NCBI GenBank assembly: GCA_903825395.1
Contig: CAIKAF010000033.1
Location: 1 to 64,000 of the forward strand
Direction: 5' to 3'
Origin: an uncultured Flavobacteriales bacterium
Lineage (GTDB): Bacteria; Bacteroidota; Bacteroidia; CAIKAF01
DNA length: 64,000 nucleotides
In this document: one piece after another, positions 29,389 through 36,746 of the stretch
How positions within the stretch are numbered: the first letter of the stretch is position 1
Layout: each line of letters opens with the position of its first letter
Program-made: the position numbers and the translations under genes
The notes under the pieces: generated by a model
Databases searched by the model: none
What the model saw: the letters and a program-made list of their open reading frames with translations, nothing else
Told to the model about the DNA's origin: nothing

Positions 29389-29756
29389 TTTTTCGACTCG
29401 GAGGGGCCTGATTTACCAATTTGATGGAGCAGGTCGTCAATGCGTTGTGCGTATTCGGCAGAATCGTCGTGATAGAAATGCAATTCGGGTACAATCCGAA
29501 GGGATTTTCCAAGTTCTTTACCCAATTGAAAGCGAATGCTTCGGGAGGCGGCTATCAGGGCATCAATAATTTGATGGGTTGAGCCCGGACCTAATAAACT
29601 CAAGTAAATTCTAGCTACAGATAAATCTGGAGAGATGCGCACTTTTGTGACGCTGGTTAAGCCGGAAGGATTGAAGGATTTACCTTCTTTCAAAAAAAAA
29701 TCGCCCAAGGCTTTTTGGAGCAATCTAGCCACTTTTTGTTGCCGTAAAGATTCCAT
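29385..29756 (-). CDS. rbfA: ribosome-binding factor A
   Basis: A 123-residue KH-fold protein needed for late 30S subunit maturation and 16S 5' end processing. It begins MESLRQQKVARLLQKALGDF and contains LTSVTKVRISPDLSVARIYL and LRIVPELHFYHDDSAEYAQR, close to the family pattern. It is the first gene of the operon reaching the ALDH gene. A TACCTTTA element lies at 29761-29768, only a few bases before the ATG, so the leader may be very short. Confidence 0.95.
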   Translation of the reverse strand: MESLRQQKVARLLQKALGDFFLKEGKSFNPSGLTSVTKVRISPDLSVARIYLSLLGPGSTHQIIDALIAASRSIRFQLGKELGKSLRIVPELHFYHDDSAEYAQRIDDLLHQIGKSGPSESKK

Positions 29757-29897
29757 GGAGTAAAGGTATGAAAAGGAACAGGTTGAAATACTCCTTTTTT
29801 TATTTCATTGAAAGAATCACCTTTTTTCCTGATGAAACTCATTTTAGACTGGGGGCAAATCAATGAACTTTGCTGTACACAATAAAACCTAAATCGT

Positions 29898-30317
29898 ATG
29901 AAAAAGCGAGAGCCAGTATCAGCCATAATGACCAAATCAGTAGTCACGGCACAACTAAAAACCGATGATTTAAGATCGGTTAAGGAAGAATTCCTGAAAC
30001 ATAAAATCAGGCATATACCCATTCTAGATGGTCATGAGCTGGTGGGAATTGTCAGTAAAAACGACTTGATGCGCTTGTCGTTTGGGAACTTATTTGAGGG
30101 ACAAGAATCGGCCGATGAAGCCATTTTTGACATGTTGAGCATCGAACAAGTCATGAGCCAACACCCCACCACAGTTCGGCCTGACACCGAAATCAGAGAG
30201 GTAGCCAAAATATTTGTAGAGCAAGATTTTCATTCCTTGCCCGTAATGGAAAACAAGGAATTAAAAGGTATTGTAACCAGCACCGATGTGATGGACTATC
30301 TGCTGAGACAGTATTAA
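29898..30317 (+). CDS. tandem CBS domain protein
   Basis: A 139-residue protein made of two CBS motifs. The first is at ~10-65 (VSAIMTKSVVTAQLKTDDLR, HIPILDGHELVGIVSKNDLM) and the second at ~80-138 (IEQVMSQHPTTVRPDTEIRE, LPVMENKELKGIVTSTDVMD). CBS pairs bind adenine nucleotides and act as energy or ligand sensors. No effector domain is fused and none is next door, so the partner is unknown. It is divergent from rbfA and followed by a terminator. Confidence 0.9.
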   Translation: MKKREPVSAIMTKSVVTAQLKTDDLRSVKEEFLKHKIRHIPILDGHELVGIVSKNDLMRLSFGNLFEGQESADEAIFDMLSIEQVMSQHPTTVRPDTEIREVAKIFVEQDFHSLPVMENKELKGIVTSTDVMDYLLRQY

Positions 30318-30350
30318 GCCACCAATTTCGAAACTTAAAAACAGCGATTC

Positions 30351-30380
30351 AAAGCCCCACCAAGGATGGTGGGCCTTTTA
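30351..30380 (+). terminator. terminator after CBS gene
   Basis: CCCCACCA / TGGTGGG stem flanked by AAA on the left and CCTTTT on the right. It lies 34 bases after the CBS gene stop. Intrinsic terminator form. Confidence 0.7.
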
Positions 30381-30565
30381 AGCTTGGTGGTCTGCGAGTT
30401 AAAGGGGTATCGGCTTCATTTAGTAAAAACCGGTTTACTTCATTCTAGGGGATTATAGATTCAGGCAAAAAATATGATTCCCAGACAGAAAAAAACAGCC
30501 AAATCGATGTTCAAAGGATTTTTTCCTTGTATATTCGTGCCCTTAAATCTGACTGTACTTCGATT

Positions 30566-32713
30566 ATGGCTGTAATAGGAAACATTAGAAAACGGGGAAC
30601 CTTACTCTTAGTAGTAATTGGGCTTTCCATGGTGGCTTTCATTTTGGGTGAATTTTTACCCAGAATTTTTTCTGAATCTTCAGATACTGGAATCGCAAGC
30701 ATCAATGGAACAGAAGTTCATGTAAATTCATTTACAGAATTGTATTCAGGGGTGGTTTTAGATTGGCAATATGCCAACCCAGATGCCGAAATGAATGAGG
30801 ATACCCGTACCCAACTTTCCGGGCAAACCTGGAAAAAATTACTGGATTCTCTTGTCTTTTATAAAGAATACCGAAATGCAGGGTTGCGGGTTAGCGTTGC
30901 CGAGCTGGAAGACATGTTGACCGGTAGAACTGTACACCCCTTAATTCAGCAGTATTTCCCCGACCCCACTACCCAACAATTTAGTCCAGATGCCGTTCGT
31001 AGGTTCGCCAATCAATTTGCCAATGTTCCAGCAGATATGGAGCCCGAGCAGGCTAAATCGTTCTATCAAGCTCAAACCCAGTGGGCTCAGCTTCAAGAAG
31101 GCATTAAAGACGAACGTTTGTCATCTAAATATTTCAACTTAGTCCGAAATGGTATTTACGCTCCGGCAAAATTGGTAGAGAATTTTTACCATCAATCTGC
31201 TGATATGTACAGCGGTGCATTTGCCATGCTATCCTATTTTTCTGTACCCGATTCTAGTTTTGAACCTTCGGAGTCTGAAATGAAATCCTACTTCTCCAAA
31301 AATTCCTGGAAGTTTAAGCGGAATCCAGGCTGGAGGATGCAATACGCCGTTTTTGAAGCCCTTCCAACTGCTTCTGATTCAGCCGCTCTTAGAAATGAAT
31401 TGTTGAGCTTGATTCCAGAATTTAACAGTACTGAGTCTGATTCGTTGTTTGTTATGAGCAATTCAGAAAACAAAGAAGATGAACCCAGTTATTTCAAAGA
31501 AAATACCTTACCTGCAGCCTTAGATTCTTCCCTGTTTTCAGCTATAAATGGCAAGGTAGTGGGTCCGGTAATTCACAATGGACAGTTTATTGTTGGAAAG
31601 AAAATTGAAGAGAAATTTGAGTCCGACAGTTTGTTTTTGCACCATATATTCTTCCAACCTACCACAGAAGCCGAAGTGGAAACCAAAAAGGCCAAACGCG
31701 ATAGTGTTTTAAAATTATTGGAAGCCGGAGCAGATTTCTTTGCATTGGCGGCACAGTTTAGCGATATTCCAAGCGCGGCGGAAGACAGTGGAAAATTGAA
31801 TTGGATTACTCGGGCCATGCCTGAAGCCCCTTCATTTTTGGATTCAGCCTTTTTAACCCCTTCCAGAAAATTCATCGCAGCCAATTCTACCGGTGGCTAC
31901 CACATCCTCAAGCAAACCAAGTACACAAAACCCAAAAAACAAGTTTTGGTTGCTCAGTTAACTAGAACCATAGAGCCGTCTAAAGAAACCAGAGACGCCG
32001 CCTTTAGCAAAGCCTCAGATTTTTCGTCTAAGGCCAATGCCAAAGGTGAAAAAGCGAAAGCCTATTTTGATGAGTCCCGAAGCACTGGAATGGTACGCAT
32101 TGAATACGATATGTTAAAATCAGCATCCCGTCGGCTTCGCACCTTGCCCGAAACCGGAGAAGTTGTGCGCTGGGCATTGGGAGCCAAAGTCGGAGAAGTT
32201 TCGCAAGTGTTTACGTCGAACAATACATTTATTGTTGGGTTTTTGGAGCAGAAAGATAGTTTCAGTCCCGAAATGGCCGATGTTATTAATGAAGTGCGTG
32301 AAGAAGTACGCAAAGAGAAAAAGGCAGCAGAGATGACTTCAAAACTGCAAGAAGCCTTAGCCAAAAATAAAAATGATTTGAACTTGGCCGCCACCTCATT
32401 AGGAGCCATGTACACCCCCTTAAACGGAATTTCACCAAATGGTTCTATTCCCGGATTGGGCATGGAGCCGAAGTTTAGCGGAGTAATGTCAGGAATGAAA
32501 GCCGGTCAAATTTCAAAACCAATTCAGGGATCGTACGGAGTTTATGTCATTCAGTTGAGCCAAGTAGTACCTGCAGCCAAATCCTCAGATAATTCTTTGT
32601 ACAAAAATCAATGGAAAAGCCAAGTATTGGGTTCAATTACCCAAGCCATTCCGGCGGCCATTGAAGATGTGTATGAAGTACGAGATTGGAGATACAAATT
32701 CGGATCATACTAA
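30566..32713 (+). CDS. PpiD/SurA-like peptidyl-prolyl isomerase
   Basis: A 715-residue protein. The ATG at 30566 places a transmembrane anchor at ~10-30 (GTLLLVVIGLSMVAFILGEF), as in PpiD. A SurA-N-like helical region follows. A parvulin domain is at ~370-470 (LHHIFFQPTTEAEV, DFFALAAQFSDIPSAAEDSG, GKLNWITRAMPEAPSFLDSA, GGYHILKQTKYT). A second, degenerate parvulin-like part lies near the C terminus (GLGMEPKFSGVMSGMKAGQI, GSYGVYVIQLSQV). It probably helps fold envelope proteins leaving the Sec channel. Confidence 0.9.
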   Translation: MAVIGNIRKRGTLLLVVIGLSMVAFILGEFLPRIFSESSDTGIASINGTEVHVNSFTELYSGVVLDWQYANPDAEMNEDTRTQLSGQTWKKLLDSLVFYKEYRNAGLRVSVAELEDMLTGRTVHPLIQQYFPDPTTQQFSPDAVRRFANQFANVPADMEPEQAKSFYQAQTQWAQLQEGIKDERLSSKYFNLVRNGIYAPAKLVENFYHQSADMYSGAFAMLSYFSVPDSSFEPSESEMKSYFSKNSWKFKRNPGWRMQYAVFEALPTASDSAALRNELLSLIPEFNSTESDSLFVMSNSENKEDEPSYFKENTLPAALDSSLFSAINGKVVGPVIHNGQFIVGKKIEEKFESDSLFLHHIFFQPTTEAEVETKKAKRDSVLKLLEAGADFFALAAQFSDIPSAAEDSGKLNWITRAMPEAPSFLDSAFLTPSRKFIAANSTGGYHILKQTKYTKPKKQVLVAQLTRTIEPSKETRDAAFSKASDFSSKANAKGEKAKAYFDESRSTGMVRIEYDMLKSASRRLRTLPETGEVVRWALGAKVGEVSQVFTSNNTFIVGFLEQKDSFSPEMADVINEVREEVRKEKKAAEMTSKLQEALAKNKNDLNLAATSLGAMYTPLNGISPNGSIPGLGMEPKFSGVMSGMKAGQISKPIQGSYGVYVIQLSQVVPAAKSSDNSLYKNQWKSQVLGSITQAIPAAIEDVYEVRDWRYKFGSY

Positions 32714-32728
32714 GAACGTTTAGGTTCA

Positions 32729-32760
32729 GCGAAGTCCGGGAATCACCCGGACTTCGCGTT
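32729..32760 (+). terminator. strong hairpin between ppiD-like gene and GGGP synthase
   Basis: A 12-bp perfect stem (GCGAAGTCCGGG / CCCGGACTTCGC) with a five-base loop, followed by GTTTA. The downstream ATG is only six bases after the stem, so it ends the previous gene and could also mask the next ribosome binding site in read-through RNA. Confidence 0.65.
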
Positions 32761-32762
32761 TA

Positions 32763-33530
32763 ATGCCTATCCTAACTATCTTTGGTGGCATGCCATTCAA
32801 ATCTACTACAACCGCCCTACTTCAATCCTTGCCCCCAAAGGCTTGGGGCTTGCTATTAGATCCCGACAAATTTCATTTTGATGAGCTGTTCATCCGACTA
32901 ACCATAGCAGATGAACTGGGCTGCTCTGTCATTTTAATTGGAACAAGTTCTACCATACACAGCGAAGCCGGAGCGCAATTGCTTCAATTGGTCCGCAGCC
33001 ACACTTCCATTCCTGTAGTACAATTCCCCGGCCCGGATAATGCCTTGCTGCCCGGTACCGATGCCCTTTTGTTTTTATCTCTGATCAGTGGACGCAATCC
33101 AGAATTTCTGATTGGTCATCAGATAAAAACCGCAAAGCAAGTGGTCAAGCTGAATACTGAAATAATTCCAACAGGGTATATTTTAATGGATGGAGGACAT
33201 ACAACCACCGCCCACCGGGTTTCGGCCACCTCTCCCCTGCCCTCAACCGACAGTAATTTGGCGGCCAAAACCGCTTTAGCCGGAGCATTGCTAGGAATGA
33301 AACTCATGTATTTGGATTCCGGTTCCGGGGCATCCATACCCGTTCAGGAACAGGTTATCAAAGCGGTAAAAGCAGAAGTCGATGTTCCCGTTTGGGTTGG
33401 TGGCGGCTTAAGAAATAGCCTGGACATTAAAAAAGCCTGGGAAGCCGGGGCAGATTTAATCATTATTGGAAACTTGGGGGAAGAAAATCCGGAGCTTCTG
33501 CGCCAAACATTAGCCCATGCATTGGGATAA
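32763..33530 (+). CDS. geranylgeranylglyceryl phosphate synthase
   Basis: A 255-residue TIM-barrel prenyltransferase that joins a polyprenyl diphosphate to glycerol 1-phosphate with an ether bond. Typical segments are WGLLLDPDKF, VVQFPGPDNALLPGTDALLF, PTGYILMDGG, MYLDSGSGA, and VPVWVGGGLRNSLDIKKAWE with AGADLIIIGN for phosphate binding. Bacteroidota carry active bacterial homologues; their product in the cell is not settled. A second ATG at 32790 is an alternative start. pnuC overlaps its 3' end by 14 bases. Confidence 0.92.
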   Translation: MPILTIFGGMPFKSTTTALLQSLPPKAWGLLLDPDKFHFDELFIRLTIADELGCSVILIGTSSTIHSEAGAQLLQLVRSHTSIPVVQFPGPDNALLPGTDALLFLSLISGRNPEFLIGHQIKTAKQVVKLNTEIIPTGYILMDGGHTTTAHRVSATSPLPSTDSNLAAKTALAGALLGMKLMYLDSGSGASIPVQEQVIKAVKAEVDVPVWVGGGLRNSLDIKKAWEAGADLIIIGNLGEENPELLRQTLAHALG

Positions 33531-34071
33531 TTTAAAAACATGGATTGAAATCGGCGCCTTGGTCTTCGGACTATTGTTCCCCATTTTTACAGGAAAAGGG
33601 TACCGATTGGGTTGGGTGCTTGGGGGACTTTCCTCATTTTTAAATGGGCTAATTGCCTTTGCATCCGGGTACTACCTGGATGTGCTATTGAATGCATTCT
33701 ACATAGGAATTTCCCTGCTCTCCTTTTGGGGCTGGGCCATAAAAGAGCACACCTTTCAGTCCATGTCATGGAAAAAAGCCAGCATTTGGCTGCTTGTTCC
33801 CGGCCTACTAGCGGCCATGTATCATCCGATTTCGAAAGGAATTCCTGGTGCTGAACTGGGCTTTGCAGATGGTCTTACCACCTTTTATAGTTTAGCCGCC
33901 ACGCTTTTGCTGAGTAAAAAAATACAATGGGCCTGGCTGATATTTGTACCGATTAATCTTCTTTCTGCTTACATGTATTACAGCAAGGAATTTCATTTCA
34001 TTGCTTTGCAATTCTTGGTCTTAACCGGCTTAGGAATTTGGGCCTTTTACCAATGGAAAAGGGAAAAATAA
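33517..34071 (+). CDS. pnuC: PnuC-family vitamin transporter
   Basis: A 184-residue inner-membrane protein with about seven transmembrane helices. Family marks include LGWVLGGLSSFLNGLIAFAS, LLSFWGWAIKEH, DGLTTFYSLAATLLLSKK, and WAWLIFVPINLLSAYMYY. PnuC proteins facilitate uptake of nicotinamide riboside, which is then trapped by phosphorylation. The next gene encodes a NadR-type kinase one base downstream, supporting nicotinamide riboside over thiamine (PnuT) as substrate. Thiamine is not fully excluded. Confidence 0.88.
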   Translation: MHWDNLKTWIEIGALVFGLLFPIFTGKGYRLGWVLGGLSSFLNGLIAFASGYYLDVLLNAFYIGISLLSFWGWAIKEHTFQSMSWKKASIWLLVPGLLAAMYHPISKGIPGAELGFADGLTTFYSLAATLLLSKKIQWAWLIFVPINLLSAYMYYSKEFHFIALQFLVLTGLGIWAFYQWKREK

Positions 34072-34072
34072 C

Positions 34073-34612
34073 ATGCGAACCATTTTCATTTCCGGTCCTG
34101 AATCTACAGGAAAAACAACCTTAGTGCATAGCTTAGCACAATACCTGGATTTGCCCTTTAAAATGGAGAATGCCCGGCACTTTTTTGAATGGCATCCGGA
34201 GAAATTACCGGCAGATTCCAAGTTAATCCGCTATTTGTACGCATCCCAAATGCGCATTTGGAAATCTGCGATGCTGCAAGCCCAAAAATCAGGCGCAGAA
34301 GCGCTGTTGCTGGACACCTGTCCTCTGAATTATTATATATGGCATTCGTGGCAGTTCGGTGAAACCTGGTCAAAACCACTGCTGGATTTACAACAATGGG
34401 AGGGCGAAATGCTGGTTCTATTGTGTACCCCAGACTTACCTTGGGTATCCGATGGCCAACGCAACAATGAAGCCAATCTACGGGAACTATTTGAGCAATT
34501 TGAAAAGAGCTGGGATTCCCTTTCAGTACCACGCATTGTGGTGCATGGAACCGGAGAAGAACGGATTCTTCGCTGCCGCGAAAGCGTGTCCCGCTTTTTA
34601 GGCAGCCGCTGA
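34073..34612 (+). CDS. NadR-like nicotinamide riboside kinase
   Basis: A 179-residue P-loop kinase. The Walker A motif ISGPESTGKTT at residues 6-16 is the form seen in the C-terminal kinase domain of NadR. LLLDTCPLNYYIWHSW is the following strand and Walker B-like segment, and LLCTPDLPWVSDGQRNN is the lid region. No N-terminal adenylyltransferase or DNA-binding domain is present, so it is a stand-alone kinase. With pnuC it forms a two-gene NAD salvage unit: import, then trapping as NMN. Confidence 0.85.
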   Translation: MRTIFISGPESTGKTTLVHSLAQYLDLPFKMENARHFFEWHPEKLPADSKLIRYLYASQMRIWKSAMLQAQKSGAEALLLDTCPLNYYIWHSWQFGETWSKPLLDLQQWEGEMLVLLCTPDLPWVSDGQRNNEANLRELFEQFEKSWDSLSVPRIVVHGTGEERILRCRESVSRFLGSR

Positions 34613-34668
34613 GGCAAGGGAAAATGCATCACAGAATGCAGGGAATTTGTGGAAATAAATAGGTCTGT

Positions 34669-34823
34669 TTTTTGTGGGGCGGCAGCCGGGCTTTCACCGG
34701 TTGTCCGCAGCAAAACGGCTGTTACCCAGCGGCTTTGCGGTGGCTCCTAAAGTCGCCTCCGCAGCACGCGGGCACAGAGCCGTTCTGCTTTGCGTGCAAC
34801 CGCGTTCAATCCCTGCCGCAATG
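34669..34823 (+). repeat. hairpin element copy 3
   Basis: Starts TTTTTTGTGGGGCGG. The apical sequence is TGGCTCCTAAAGTCGCC (34741-34757), two changes from the other copies (C to T and G to A). The base stem is TGCGG / CCGCA, the long arms are GCAAAACGGCT / AGCCGTTCTGC, and the outer arms GGTTGTCCGCA / TGCGTGCAACC. It lies 57 bases after the riboside kinase stop, in sense orientation, between convergent genes. Confidence 0.8.
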
Positions 34824-34932
34824 GCCTGATTCAAAAAACGTGACGTTTTGAAAATCGCCGAAATGAAAAACGGCCACTATGCCGCCCGCGGCCGGAATTG
34901 ACGACGCTACCCCGCAAGGCCCAAAACGACAC

Positions 34933-35110
34933 GGGCAAACCTCCGTGTTTGCCCATCGCCCCCCTCGCACGGGCAAACCTCCGTGTTTGACCATCTAGAA
35001 AAGCAAGAGCAAACCTCCGTGTTTGCCCATCTAGAAAAGCACGCCCAAACCTCCGTGTTTGCCCTCCTAAAACCCCATTTTCCAAAGGGGAAAACACGCA
35101 GGTTTTCCCC
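34933..35110. repeat. array of five small palindromes
   Basis: Four units start at 34933, 34971, 35007 and 35043 (spacing 38, 36, 36). Each is a 22-base hairpin, GGGCAAAC / GTTTGCCC around CTCCGT, with small changes. The linkers of units 2-4 share CATCTAGAAAAGCA or parts of it. A fifth palindrome at 35087-35110 has stem GGGGAAAAC / GTTTTCCCC and its loop (ACGCAG) reads as the inverted orientation of the unit. It touches the stop codon of the DUF1501 gene. The mosaic of direct and inverted palindromes recalls REP/BIME elements. Confidence 0.75.
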
Positions 35111-36744
35111 TAGTGTTGCACCATTAACGTCTGGGAAAATTGACGACCGCCGCCGCGGCATTGCACCAAATACCCCCCCGAAGCCCAATCTGCCGTGTGA
35201 ATTTCCATGCTGTACACCGGGGGACTAAACTCATGCATTTTGTCGTACACCTTCTGACCCTGCATGCTGTATATGCTGATTTGATACCAACCTGCCTCAT
35301 GAATGGGGATGCGCAACGCCGTTTTATGGCTGCAAGGATTCGGATACAATGCCATGCCCGGTTGAGTCTGCGTATCCATACCCACCGCGGCGCATTCCAC
35401 AAAGGGTATGCCCACCCCTACCCAATCGCTGAAGCCAACGGTTTGAACCAACGAAGGTGAAGCTCCAAACCAATCTTGCACCACCGTGGCCATAATTTGC
35501 CGGTAATCAATGCCCAAGGGCACATTGCCGCCCTGAAGCGCAGATAAATTAGGGTTGGTGCCGAACACGTCTTTGTTGACACATGGACCAAAGGCCAGCA
35601 AAGGCTGGGCATTTCCATGATCGGTTCCGAAGGAACCATTGGAAGGAACGCGCCGACCAAATTCCGACATGGTTAAGGTCAACACCTTTTGGTCCAATCC
35701 TAAGTTTTGTAAGTCATCGTAAAAGGCTTTAACCCCTTCGCTGATGTGGTACATCAAGGCCGCATGGTGCCCCATGGTGGTATCAAATTGTTCCACTTGA
35801 TTGGCATGCGTATCGAACCCACCAATGCGGCACAAGAAAATACGGGTTTTGCAACCACCACTCAACAAGCGGGCAATGATTTTTAGCTGGCCCGCCAAGG
35901 GATTGTTCAAAGAACCCTGGGGAGCCAAATATGGATATTGAGTTGGATAGGTTACGTTGGAGTTTGAACCGGCCATAAACACCGAGCGCAAACGACCAGC
36001 ATAGGCATTCGATTCTGCTTCAATTTGCATGATGTACTCCAACTCGTCGCCGGCATGGGTATCGGGCAAAGAGGTAGGAGCAGTTCCGCCTACCGAATTG
36101 ATCAAATTATAAAACCCAATGGGGTCTGAAATGCTGAGGCCAACCGGAATTCCATTATCGCGGTGAAAAGCCAAAGATACCCCGGTGCCAATTTCAATGG
36201 CAAGAGGGTCTTCCATTTGCGGATTTGGATAATCGTCCGGATAATTGGGGTATTCATGGTCCAAATAGCGGCCCATCCACCCGGAGGAAAAGTAATCATC
36301 GTAACTGCCTCCCATAAACCACACGTCACGGCTGCGGAAGTGAGAACCATTTGCATAGGGATACGAAACGTTTTGAATGACGGCGGCCCGACCTTGTTCA
36401 TACATTTGCCGAATTCCATCCATATCGGGATGCAGACCAAGCTGCCGGTTGGAAGGCAAGGTGGGATCCAATGGAATGATGGAACGGGTTCCTGTTTCAG
36501 GCAGGGCAATGTTGGGTCGATGACTGTAATACTGCGGATACTGGTCGCGCGGTACGAGCATATTGATGCCATCGTTCCCCCCATGCAGTTGTATGAAAAT
36601 GAGTACTCGATCGTTGCTGCTGTTGGCTGCCGCCTGTTGAAAAATCCCCTGGGGTGATAAGGCCCGAACAGGGACCCCACTCAACATAAAGGTGGCTCCG
36701 GCTCCGGCAACGCCGGTATTTTTGATGAAGGATCTCCGGTTCAT
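35110..36744 (-). CDS. DUF1501 secreted protein with T9SS sorting domain
   Basis: A 544-residue protein. The N terminus RRSFIKNTGVAGAGATFML resembles a twin-arginine or lipoprotein-like signal, the usual start of the DUF1501 family. Family segments include VLIFIQLHGGNDGINMLVPR, RIFLCRIGGFDTHANQVEQF, and LTLTMSEFGRRVPSNGSFGT followed by DHGNAQPLLAFGP, related to sulfatase/alkaline phosphatase folds. Residues ~465-544 form a T9SS type A sorting domain (ALYPNPCSHKTALRIPI). It follows the DUF1800 gene by two bases, a very common pair of unknown biochemical function. Confidence 0.88.
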   Translation of the reverse strand: MNRRSFIKNTGVAGAGATFMLSGVPVRALSPQGIFQQAAANSSNDRVLIFIQLHGGNDGINMLVPRDQYPQYYSHRPNIALPETGTRSIIPLDPTLPSNRQLGLHPDMDGIRQMYEQGRAAVIQNVSYPYANGSHFRSRDVWFMGGSYDDYFSSGWMGRYLDHEYPNYPDDYPNPQMEDPLAIEIGTGVSLAFHRDNGIPVGLSISDPIGFYNLINSVGGTAPTSLPDTHAGDELEYIMQIEAESNAYAGRLRSVFMAGSNSNVTYPTQYPYLAPQGSLNNPLAGQLKIIARLLSGGCKTRIFLCRIGGFDTHANQVEQFDTTMGHHAALMYHISEGVKAFYDDLQNLGLDQKVLTLTMSEFGRRVPSNGSFGTDHGNAQPLLAFGPCVNKDVFGTNPNLSALQGGNVPLGIDYRQIMATVVQDWFGASPSLVQTVGFSDWVGVGIPFVECAAVGMDTQTQPGMALYPNPCSHKTALRIPIHEAGWYQISIYSMQGQKVYDKMHEFSPPVYSMEIHTADWASGGYLVQCRGGGRQFSQTLMVQH

Positions 36745-36746
36745 GG

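Noticed and set aside
34933-35064. Regularly spaced repeats resembling a CRISPR array
   Set aside because: The repeats are only 22 bases, are palindromic hairpins, and the spacers (14-16 bases) are nearly identical to each other. No cas genes are in the window.
34806-35188. Minus-strand frames with repeated QTRRF-like peptides
   Set aside because: The repeats are the palindrome array read as codons. Frames overlap the DUF1501 3' end and have no start or homology that I recognise.
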